A stretch of DNA of 64,000 bases, taken from Pseudaminobacter salicylatoxidans (GTDB taxonomy: Bacteria; Pseudomonadota; Alphaproteobacteria; Rhizobiales; Rhizobiaceae). The notes under the pieces were generated by a model. The model did no database searches and had not been told where the DNA came from. It saw only the letters and a program-made list of their open reading frames with translations. The position numbers and the translations under genes were made by a program. Location of the stretch: the NCBI RefSeq assembly GCF_003148475.1, contig NZ_QGGG01000014.1:1-64000 (forward strand), given 5' to 3'. Below, piece by piece: positions 57,618 to 64,000 of the stretch (position 1 is the first letter of the stretch; every line of letters begins with the position of its first letter).

Positions 57618-58714
57618 TCGATGAGCGCAACACAGCCAATTGGTTTTCGAAACCCGGCGACTCAATCCGCGCAATCATGCAAAGACGCAACATTTCCGCA
57701 CATGACCTTGCCGAGCGCTTGGACGATGGGCTTGATGCCGTCCGCAGCCTCATAGACGGGTCGCGGCAGATCGACGAGTCGACCGCTTCGACACTGTCGA
57801 TGGTCTTGGGAGCGACGGCGGAATTCTGGCTGAAGCGGCAGGAGAACTTCGACACGGCGGTTAATCGATCTGTGGTTCAAGTCCGAGAGAGCGGACACGA
57901 AGATCTGCTGCTGCGCCTCCCGGCTCCGGGTCAGAAAGCGCGCGGCAAGCTTTCCCTAGAGCGCCGTGCGGCCGAGATCCGCAAGAGATTGGTGTTCTAC
58001 AACGTTCCGGACGCAGCATCGTGGACGGGGCGATATGGGCGTTTGGTGGGCGAAACGGACTATCGTACCTCCAAGGCATTCGCATCAAAGGAAGATGCCA
58101 CTCTCTTATGGCTCCGACGCGGCGAACTAGAGGCCGACATGATCCAGACACGCGCCTGGAATTCCGAGAACCTGGTGGATCGGCTGAAGGAAATCCGAAA
58201 GCTTTCTATGATTCGCCATCCGCAGCTCTTTCTACCGAAGCTGAGAACACTGTGTGCGGAAGCGGGGGTTGCGCTTGTAGTAGTCAAGGCTCCAGCCGGC
58301 TGCCGTGCCAGTGGCGCGATACGGATGGTCGATCCCGACAAAGCAATGCTCCTGCTGAGCTTTCGCTACAAGCGGGATGATCAGTTCTGGTTCACGGTCT
58401 TCCATGAAATCGGACATCTGGTGCTCCATAGGGCGAACACCTTCGTTGACGATGAAGCTCTGCCGGGGGACTTAGATCGGGAAAATGAGGCCAACGAGTT
58501 TGCGGCGGAATGCATCATTCCTCCCCTTCGGGAGTCCGAATTCGAACGCGTCGGGCCGAAACGAGACGACATCGTTCGCTTCAGCGTGTCAATTGGAGTG
58601 GCCCCGGGCCTAACCGTCGGGCAGATGCAGCACCGCGGAATGCTGGAGCCCGACAAGCTGAACTATCTTAAACGTACGTGGGACTGGAGTCAGATCAATC
58701 CCGCTACCGTCTAG
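57614..58714 (+). CDS. XRE regulator fused to an ImmA/IrrE metallopeptidase
   Basis: Protein of 366 residues. An N-terminal helix-turn-helix of the HigA/XRE type (IRAIMQRRNISAHDLAERL, then STASTLSMVLGATAEFWLKR) is followed by a COG2856 domain with zinc motif FHEIGHLVLH (HEIGH at residues 264-268) and the third ligand in NEANEFAAECIIP. Such proteins act as antitoxins or as proteases that cleave phage-type repressors. Its coupling to a HigB-like frame suggests a toxin-antitoxin or stress-response switch. Confidence 0.82.
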   Translation: MIDERNTANWFSKPGDSIRAIMQRRNISAHDLAERLDDGLDAVRSLIDGSRQIDESTASTLSMVLGATAEFWLKRQENFDTAVNRSVVQVRESGHEDLLLRLPAPGQKARGKLSLERRAAEIRKRLVFYNVPDAASWTGRYGRLVGETDYRTSKAFASKEDATLLWLRRGELEADMIQTRAWNSENLVDRLKEIRKLSMIRHPQLFLPKLRTLCAEAGVALVVVKAPAGCRASGAIRMVDPDKAMLLLSFRYKRDDQFWFTVFHEIGHLVLHRANTFVDDEALPGDLDRENEANEFAAECIIPPLRESEFERVGPKRDDIVRFSVSIGVAPGLTVGQMQHRGMLEPDKLNYLKRTWDWSQINPATV

Positions 58715-58721
58715 GATCGCG

Positions 58722-59666
58722 CTACCCTTTGAAATGGACGAATGCGGTCGGGCTCTTTTGCCAGTTGCATAAAGCGTCTTCCATCACAATCATCCCCACG
58801 TGAAGGCTTGCGTCCAACTCATCCACCCAGCTCTGAAGCTGTGCTTCCGTTGCTACGCCAGTGTGCGAACCGGTGAACAGGAGACGCGCTCCGGAAGCGG
58901 GACCCGTAGCGCCCTTGAAATAGGCGGACCCTGGCTCGATCGGAGCGATACCGTATCGCCCGATCAACGCGAGGTAATCAAACTTCGCAAGGCGTCCAAA
59001 TGTCTTCACGCTCATACTCCGATAAAGAGTATCGAAGATTGTTGCCGGATTGTTGCCTGTTTGCTGGATTTTTACTGCGAAGTACGCTTGATGTCCTGCG
59101 GGTCCTATCCAACCGACATAGCTGAGCAGAACGTCACCGAAGCTCCTGTTAGAGTTCGGTCGCAGACTTTCGTACTTCCGGTGATTACCGAATTTTCCTC
59201 CGATGTTCATCCAATTCGCGGCCAGCCATGAAATCATTGCCTGTGGGTTATTCGAAACAGTCTGCCAGTCCCACATCCCAGCCCCGAGGCAGCCGTATAC
59301 CTGCTTCAGTCGAAGCCATCCGGAAGACGCCGGACGAGCGAAATGTGTCATCAGGAACACAAGCCATGCGGCTTCCTCTACGTTCTCGTTCTGCATATGA
59401 TATGCAACCGCGCGCTCAGCATCGAACGCGCCCGAGTTGGGATCTGCTTTCCTTGCCGTGATGGGCTTTTCCTGTACTCGCCTGTAGTAATCTTCGCGCC
59501 TCAGGCTCGCGACGAACTGCATTGCGAGTGTGTCTCGGGCGATATTCCCCGCTGCACCTGGGAGATTACGGACGTTGGCAGAGTAGGTCTGAAGAGCACT
59601 AGCGATCTGCTCATGTTGCATCTGCCTCGTCGGCCACATTTCAGGCTGCTCCATTTGATTGGGCAT
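58722..59666 (-). CDS. Alpha-glutamyl/putrescinyl thymine pyrophosphorylase-like protein (clade 3)
   Basis: Protein of 314 residues. The text LAMQFVASLRREDYYRRVQE, DAERAVAYHMQNENVEEAAW, KFGNHRKYESLRPNSNRSFG and FGRLAKFDYLALIGRYGIAP fits what I know of the aGPT-Pplase clade 3 family. These are relatives of helix-hairpin-helix DNA glycosylases proposed to attach amino acids or polyamines to hydroxymethyl bases in phage and bacterial DNA or nucleotides. Its start lies inside the thymidylate-synthase-like gene (26-base overlap), so both are one operon. The family assignment is from memory and needs a profile search; the biochemistry of clade 3 is not established. Confidence 0.65.
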   Translation of the reverse strand: MPNQMEQPEMWPTRQMQHEQIASALQTYSANVRNLPGAAGNIARDTLAMQFVASLRREDYYRRVQEKPITARKADPNSGAFDAERAVAYHMQNENVEEAAWLVFLMTHFARPASSGWLRLKQVYGCLGAGMWDWQTVSNNPQAMISWLAANWMNIGGKFGNHRKYESLRPNSNRSFGDVLLSYVGWIGPAGHQAYFAVKIQQTGNNPATIFDTLYRSMSVKTFGRLAKFDYLALIGRYGIAPIEPGSAYFKGATGPASGARLLFTGSHTGVATEAQLQSWVDELDASLHVGMIVMEDALCNWQKSPTAFVHFKG

Positions 59667-60630
59667 TTCGCAGGGCTCGAGTTTTCAGCCTTCGCTCAAG
59701 ATATGTTCGATAAACCTCGTCATGAAACTCGGCCTTTAACTCGTCGAGATCTTCGAACCCTGGCGCATCCCGACGTTTAGTCGCCCAGAACACCTGGAGA
59801 AGGCGAATGATGTCGGCCCAGTAGGGTTCTCTCGCGAAGTCTGCGGCTCGAATTTTCCTTTCTGCCCGGATCTCCCCCTCAGCCTGCAACAATCGGTCAG
59901 TAACCGAGAATGCGTCTCCGGAAGGCATCGGCGGCATTTGGACAGTCTTCTGATGTCCTTCATTCACGTAGTGGTTCATCGCTTCGATCGAGCCGTCATA
60001 AACGTGCATGCTAGCGGCGTAGTGAATGTAATCGCCCGGATCGAGGTCAAGGCGAGTTGCCATCATCTCCTGAAGCATGGTGAAGCAGAACACATCATGC
60101 GGCAGGCCCTTGTACGCGTCGTTCGACCGCATCGTGGTGGACATGTGAAGACGGCCGTCCCGCGCTACGAATTGCAAGGCCGTCGTACACGGAATCTCCT
60201 CGTGATGGACCGCAATGTCCGCAGCATCGTAAAGTTGAATCACGGCGCGCTTGGAGGTGGATTTCTCTTTCAAAAGTCTGGTGACATTCTCAAGCTGGTT
60301 AATGCTTCCATGCATCGCATGAATCCGTGGGCCGTAGGCGCCAGCAAGGATGCCATCTTCGGCATCCTTGGCGTAATCCGGGATGTATTCCTTGATGAAC
60401 TCCAGAGTATTGAAGCCGCCGAGGTACCAAAGCAATTCCCCCAATGCACTGAACGGCTTCCCACGGTCCTGGGATCGACTAATCCGAGCTCTGGGGTTGG
60501 TCATTCGGAAGGAAACCCCAAGCTTTTCTCGCATCCCGCCCCGGCTGCCGACATTCTCGGCTCCCTCCGCGAGAAGGATCGGATACAGTTCGATTAGTAT
60601 CTCATCAATGCCTTCACCGCACAGGTACAT
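59641..60630 (-). CDS. Thymidylate-synthase-like enzyme with dCMP-type Asp (probable pyrimidine hydroxymethylase)
   Basis: Thymidylate synthase fold, 329 residues from ATG 60630 (GGGGG upstream; family similarity starts here, though TTG 60681 is in frame). Catalytic residues are kept: Arg30, Glu65 in GELLWYLGG, Tyr99, nucleophile Cys148 in EIPCTTALQF, MRSND at 167-171, His209 and Tyr211. The residue that reads uracil, Asn177 in Escherichia coli ThyA (GLPFN), is Asp179 here (GLPHD), as in T4 dCMP hydroxymethylase. It is not the housekeeping ThyA. It overlaps the aGPT-like gene, so the pair probably makes a modified pyrimidine. Confidence 0.85.
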   Translation of the reverse strand: MYLCGEGIDEILIELYPILLAEGAENVGSRGGMREKLGVSFRMTNPRARISRSQDRGKPFSALGELLWYLGGFNTLEFIKEYIPDYAKDAEDGILAGAYGPRIHAMHGSINQLENVTRLLKEKSTSKRAVIQLYDAADIAVHHEEIPCTTALQFVARDGRLHMSTTMRSNDAYKGLPHDVFCFTMLQEMMATRLDLDPGDYIHYAASMHVYDGSIEAMNHYVNEGHQKTVQMPPMPSGDAFSVTDRLLQAEGEIRAERKIRAADFAREPYWADIIRLLQVFWATKRRDAPGFEDLDELKAEFHDEVYRTYLERRLKTRALRNAQSNGAA

Positions 60631-60812
60631 GCCGCCCCCGAATCTACCCCTGTGGAAGATCTTAAGATTGGACTTCGGCAAGTAAAGGGCTACTCGTATT
60701 AACTTCGTGCTTTTCTTGCACCTTGGGCAAGCGGCTCAGAACCGAAACAGATGATCCCCTGGCGAAAACCGGTATTGTAGTCAGCTCCGCGAGCAGCGCG
60801 CCGATATGCAGC

Positions 60813-60856
60813 GCCTAACGACCTTAAAACAACTTCGACGCGAAATGGTGTTAGGC
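60813..60856. other. attC-like inverted repeat upstream of the thymidylate-synthase-like gene
   Basis: GCCTAAC (60813-60819) and GTTAGGC (60850-60856) match the RYYYAAC and GTTRRRY core boxes of integron attC sites. An inner ACC/GGT pair and a TTCG-ACG-CGAA stem lie between them, with unpaired bases on one side. At 44 bases it is shorter than known attC sites, so it may be a simple hairpin. Confidence 0.3.
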
Positions 60857-61186
60857 CAGAATGAGTGCACATCGACGCCGTACGTCGCTGCTTTTTGCCC
60901 GGCAGAACCAGACTGTCGGAGGCACCGGCTATCCCGTCTTGGCCAATGCCCGTGGCGTGCCGACGAGCGGCATCAATGATCTCTTGGTGAAGAGAAAGCC
61001 GCGAAGAGTGGGTTTTCTCAGGTAGAGATAGTTCTGAGATCGTAGAGCACTACGGTCGCGGGTCGGGCTTGAGGCCCGCCCGCCCGGGGTCTCGACCTAT
61101 CAAGGTCAGCGTCTACGCGAGGGAGGGAGTTCGCGAATGATTGCCGCGAACGAATCCCCTCCGCAATTCACAAACGCGTGAACTCA
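60857..61186. other. About 330 bases without a supported gene
   Basis: A 54-codon frame (60861-61025) starts MSAHRRRTSLLFARQNQTVG but has no ribosome site or recognisable motif. Nothing else is supported before the direct repeats at 61187. Confidence 0.4.
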
Positions 61187-61237
61187 TTTTGTCCGACTTT
61201 TGTCCGGAGTTTGTCCGGCTTTTGTCCGACTTTTCGG
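61187..61237 (+). repeat. Four 11-bp direct repeats (iteron-like)
   Basis: Units TTTTGTCCGAC, TTTTGTCCGGA, GTTTGTCCGGC and TTTTGTCCGAC run head to tail from 61187 to 61230, followed by a partial TTTTCGG. The 11-base period is one helical turn and is not a multiple of three, so the array is not coding. Arrays like this bind initiators at plasmid origins or regulators at promoters. Confidence 0.8.
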
Positions 61238-61700
61238 AATCTGCCGGAACCCTTTTTGCTTGACAGATTTCCGTGATTCTCGCGTCGCTTAGCACTCAGG
61301 GGAAGAACCCCCTTAGAAAAGATAAGGTCGGGCAGTATCCGCGGTGCTGCGCCCCGCGGTGCTTGCCCCCCTCATACGGTCCCTAAACGCCTCATTCTGC
61401 CCCGTCCCGAGCCCGCCCTCGAGGGCCTCGGACACGCCACCCAGACGCCAGCCCGGCACACGTGGCGCGTGTATGAGGCGCGTGTGGGCAGGGCAGGCCA
61501 GGCAGGCCGCGCAGACCAGCGCGCATGCGCATGGCTATGGCGGGCGCGGCCATCAGCGAGGCAGGGCGCGGCAGGCGCGTGAGCTGGGCAGCTCGGGCGG
61601 GTGGTGGGGGCTTGAGCGGACGGGTATCGCAACCCAGACCAAGAGCATTTCTCCGCTTCTGTCGAGGTGCGCCAGGGAGGCGCGAGAAAGGCGCGAGGAA
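61238..61700. other. GC-rich non-coding stretch with a short direct repeat
   Basis: No supported gene. CCGCGGTGCT occurs twice, at 61339 and 61354. The stretch from about 61,380 to 61,620 is very GC-rich with many GGCAGG/GGCGCG words and differs in texture from both sides. Frames through it look accidental. Confidence 0.45.
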
Positions 61701-61784
61701 ATGAATAAATACATGATATTGTTTATGTTTTTCGTTCTTTTGCTTGCAAAAATGCCGGTTTCGTGGGACTATTCCCACGTATAA
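61701..61784 (+). CDS. Possible small membrane peptide, 27 aa
   Basis: The frame reads MNKYMILFMFFVLLLAKMPV with a short polar end SWDYSHV. It is almost one hydrophobic helix, and its AT-rich DNA contrasts with the GC-rich sequence around it. AAAGGCGCGAGGAA lies just upstream. It ends 17 bases before the HerA-like start. Could be a leader peptide or a small toxin-like peptide; could also be chance. Confidence 0.35.
   Translation: MNKYMILFMFFVLLLAKMPVSWDYSHV
61762..61779 (+). promoter_or_regulatory. Palindrome just upstream of the HerA-like gene
   Basis: CGTGGGA, loop CTAT, TCCCACG form a perfect 7-bp inverted repeat 22 bases before ATG 61802. It may be an operator or an mRNA hairpin affecting translation of the ATPase gene. 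Confidence 0.4.
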
Positions 61785-61801
61785 CTGCACCGGGGAAAGT
61801 C

Positions 61802-63268
61802 ATGGAAACGATTGATATCGGCATCACCGCCAACGGCGCGCCCGTTTCTCTGCCGATCGGTTTGGCAAACCGTCACGGCCTCATTCTCGGAGCGACCGGC
61901 ACCGGGAAAACCTCGTCTTTGCAGCGCCTGGCCGAGCAGTTCTCGGCCGCCGGCGTGCCGGTGTTTGCCGCCGACGTGAAGGGCGATCTTTCCGGAATTG
62001 CCGCGATGGGCGATGCCAGCGGCGCGCCCGCCGCGCGGGCGCACGCGCTTGGCCGGAGTTTCGTCCCGGCACGCTATCCGGTGGCGTTCTGGGATATCTT
62101 CGGCCAGCACGGCCTCCCGATCCGTACCAGCGTGCAGGCGATGGGTGCGCAGATCCTTTCCCGCATGCTTGGGCTGAACACCACGCAGGAAGGTGCGATG
62201 GCGATCGCCTTTCGTAAATCAGAGGACGAGCATGATTATATGCTCACCCTCAACGATCTGCGCTGGACGCTGAATGACATGCTGGAGGAGCGCGAGGAGA
62301 CCTGCGCGCGCTATGGCAATGTCACGGCGTCATCAATCTCGGCGATCCAGCGCAATATCCTCGCGCTCGAGGCGCAGGGAGGTGACCGCCTGTTCGGGGA
62401 GCCGCCATTCGATATCCTCGACATGATGCGCACCGACGATGCCGGCCGCGGCGTGGTGAATCTGCTGCATGCCGACAAGCTGATGGAGGCACCGAAGCTA
62501 TATGCGACCTTCCTGCTGTGGCTGCTGACCGAGCTTTTCCGTAAGCTGCCGGAGGCGGGCGATCTGCCTAAGCCGAAGTTGGTGTTCTTTTTCGATGAAG
62601 CCCATCTTCTGTTCAATGATGCGCCGAAGCCGCTGGTGCAGCAGATCGAGCGCCTGGTGCGGCTGGTACGCTCCAAAGGCGTCGGCGTGTTCTTCGTCAC
62701 CCAGACACCGGCCGATGTTCCTGATGCCGTCCTGGCCCAGCTCGGCAGCCGGGTTCAGCATGCGCTCCGCGCCTATACACCGGCGGCGCAGCGCTCGATC
62801 CGGGCGGCCGCCGATGCGCTCCGGCCGAATCCCGGCGTTGATGTCCGCACCGAGATCACCGCCATGGGCATCGGTGAGGCGCTGGTATCGGTGATTGAAA
62901 GCGACGGCGTCCCGTCGAAAGTGGAGAAGGTGAAGATCATTCCGCCGGCGGCGCAGGTCGGGCCGATCTCGGATATGGAACGCTCGACGCTGATCGAGGG
63001 ATCACCGCTTTATCGTAAATACCGGGCGGATCTCGAAGAGGAGATGGCCGCCTACAAATTCCGCCGGCGAATGAAGGAAGAACGGGGAATCGACCCCGGC
63101 CCGGATACAGGGCCGGTTCACTACGAGCCCGGGATATACCTGAAATATGTGCCCACGATCGACATCGGCGCCGATCCGGTGAAGAGGAAGCTATTCGTCC
63201 CGCTGCTGCGGATATTCTTCTGGGGCAGCGTGGCGTTCGGCGGCGCGGCACTGGCGGGGTGGCTATGA
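61802..63268 (+). CDS. HerA/DUF853-like ATPase with C-terminal membrane helix
   Basis: FtsK-HerA superfamily ATPase of 488 residues. Walker A is LILGATGTGKTSSLQRLAEQ, Walker B is LVFFFDEAHLLF, and TQTPADVPDAVLAQLGSRVQ supplies the sensor and arginine region. The N-terminus ETIDIGITANGAPVSLPIG is that of DUF853 (YjgR-like) proteins. A final hydrophobic segment LLRIFFWGSVAFGGAALAGW would anchor it to the membrane, which I do not expect in YjgR. GGGGAAAG precedes ATG 61802. Family members are hexameric DNA motors or of unknown role; the membrane tail suggests DNA transfer or a membrane-linked defence role. Confidence 0.85.
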   Translation: METIDIGITANGAPVSLPIGLANRHGLILGATGTGKTSSLQRLAEQFSAAGVPVFAADVKGDLSGIAAMGDASGAPAARAHALGRSFVPARYPVAFWDIFGQHGLPIRTSVQAMGAQILSRMLGLNTTQEGAMAIAFRKSEDEHDYMLTLNDLRWTLNDMLEEREETCARYGNVTASSISAIQRNILALEAQGGDRLFGEPPFDILDMMRTDDAGRGVVNLLHADKLMEAPKLYATFLLWLLTELFRKLPEAGDLPKPKLVFFFDEAHLLFNDAPKPLVQQIERLVRLVRSKGVGVFFVTQTPADVPDAVLAQLGSRVQHALRAYTPAAQRSIRAAADALRPNPGVDVRTEITAMGIGEALVSVIESDGVPSKVEKVKIIPPAAQVGPISDMERSTLIEGSPLYRKYRADLEEEMAAYKFRRRMKEERGIDPGPDTGPVHYEPGIYLKYVPTIDIGADPVKRKLFVPLLRIFFWGSVAFGGAALAGWL

Positions 63269-63273
63269 GGAAC

Positions 63274-64000
63274 TCATTCGACTAGTGACGCCGTTCCTTG
63301 CTCAACATGCTCCTGAACGAGAGCGTCAAACGCGAGGAGATGGGTGGATTTAATCACCGTCCCTAGGTGCATCATTGCCGCGACCGAAACGGCGGGCTGC
63401 CGAGCTAACACGATTTCCCCTCGCTGGTTAATTGTCGGGCCGGCATACAAAATGCCCATCAGCAACAGGCGAATGTTGCCCAATGCGTAGCCACCAGTAG
63501 CGCGATCAAAATTCGCTCCCGTGCTGTAGAGAAAAACGGGCGAACCTGAAGAGCCAGGGAAGCAGGCGAGGTCCACCATAAACTCGTCACGACCCTGGTA
63601 GTTTTTGGCTGGATGAGTAGCCGTAATGCCCCTTCGGATGATAGGCAGGTTGTTCGCCTCGTCGAACAGTCCGTTGGGGCAACCTACCATCGTGACTTCT
63701 TCAATGGCGTCGAATTCAGCCCAAGCCTCCACGGATGGAATGATATCTCGGGACAGCGTGATATAGAAAGGAAGCTCCTTCGCGCCGGCAGTTTGCCGAT
63801 GAAGGTCCGTTATCGAAATCACCGCAAGATCGATTGTTGGATCGGGATGACCGATGGGATTGCCTTGGAACTCCAATTGCCACGTATGAAAAGTGCGCGA
63901 GGGCTCGCCGTTTTCGTCGCGAATGGGTAGCGTTACGTCAATTCGATCACAACCTTCAAAGACGTGCCGATTGGTAACAAGCAGTGCAGATGAGCGCCCG
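63274..64000 (-). CDS. Trypsin-like serine protease, 5' part beyond the right edge
   Basis: At least 241 residues, open to the end of the window. The catalytic triad is visible: His in LLVTNRHVFEGCDRIDV (within the last 130 bases), Asp in PTIDLAVISI, and Ser in CFPGSSGSPVFLYSTG. This is the S1-like fold of stand-alone trypsin-like peptidases, often found as effectors or maintenance proteins in defence and mobile loci. Its stop is 5 bases from the stop of the convergent HerA-like gene. The N-terminus and any fused domain are outside the window. Confidence 0.82.
   Translation of the reverse strand, partial: GRSSALLVTNRHVFEGCDRIDVTLPIRDENGEPSRTFHTWQLEFQGNPIGHPDPTIDLAVISITDLHRQTAGAKELPFYITLSRDIIPSVEAWAEFDAIEEVTMVGCPNGLFDEANNLPIIRRGITATHPAKNYQGRDEFMVDLACFPGSSGSPVFLYSTGANFDRATGGYALGNIRLLLMGILYAGPTINQRGEIVLARQPAVSVAAMMHLGTVIKSTHLLAFDALVQEHVEQGTASLVE

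Noticed and set aside
60861-61025. Plus-strand frame of 54 codons starting MSAHRRRTSLLFAR
   Set aside because: No ribosome site, no motif and no neighbour that would explain it; could be chance in a GC-rich spacer.
61187-61237. CRISPR array
   Set aside because: The repeats are only 11 bases with no spacers and there are no cas genes in the window.
48376-64000. Right-hand copy of the tRNA-His 3' end (attR)
   Set aside because: I looked for the T-arm/acceptor sequence and found only chance GGTACC words; the right boundary is probably outside the window.

Overview
The window looks like chromosomal DNA of an alphaproteobacterium of the Rhizobiales, most like Phyllobacteriaceae (Mesorhizobium, Aminobacter, Nitratireductor and relatives). 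The evidence is gene content and style: a GC-rich core, HisZ with a short-form HisG, a plant/alphaproteobacterial-type GshA, a PdhS/PleC-like kinase, DUF1127, a phasin, and a tRNA-His without G-1 and with A73. The genus is an inference.

Bases 1-14,360 hold two metabolic blocks. The first is glutaryl-CoA dehydrogenase (cut by the edge), GabT and an XRE-cupin regulator on the minus strand. The second is a long plus-strand catabolic cluster: an IclR regulator, two proteins I do not recognise and an M19 dipeptidase (all joined by ATGA overlaps), a PotABCD-type ABC importer with two paralogous Tat-exported binding proteins, a RidA protein, a class V aminotransferase, a cupin and a PptA-like tautomerase. 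The substrate cannot be read from sequence; an amino or peptide-like compound yielding an amine and a reactive enamine/imine fits.

Bases 14,360-48,300 are mostly conserved core: guaA, mtnN, a thioesterase, an RsmB-type methyltransferase, divergent katA/oxyR, hisS-hisZ-hisG, tag, an L,D-transpeptidase, a divergent FolD (catalytic Lys to Gln, Asp to Glu), glcDEF with an embedded membrane-protein gene, a FadR-type regulator and lldD, rsmE, gshA, a DUF937 protein with internal repeats, DUF1127, a LysR/EamA pair, xseA, a large PAS histidine kinase and a phasin. The phasin 3' UTR folds into three successive hairpins whose loops all carry anti-Shine-Dalgarno C/U motifs.

From the tRNA-His at 48,299 to the right edge the sequence changes to an accessory island, probably inserted at the tRNA 3' end. 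It holds a Panacea-domain antitoxin with a coiled-coil/two-TM partner under an operator-covered promoter, a ribbon-helix-helix gene with AGATATC operator repeats, a frameshifted DUF4815 phage protein, an S49 phage protease, a MazG-like protein, a HigB-like toxin with an XRE-ImmA/IrrE partner, and a two-gene operon of a thymidylate-synthase-like enzyme (with the dCMP-type Asp) and an alpha-glutamyl/putrescinyl-thymine pyrophosphorylase-like protein. A non-coding stretch with 11-bp direct repeats follows, then a HerA-like ATPase with a C-terminal membrane helix and a trypsin-like protease cut by the right edge. No integrase or right attachment site is visible. The nucleotide/DNA-modification pair at 58.7-60.6 kb and the Panacea module are the best candidates for undescribed systems.
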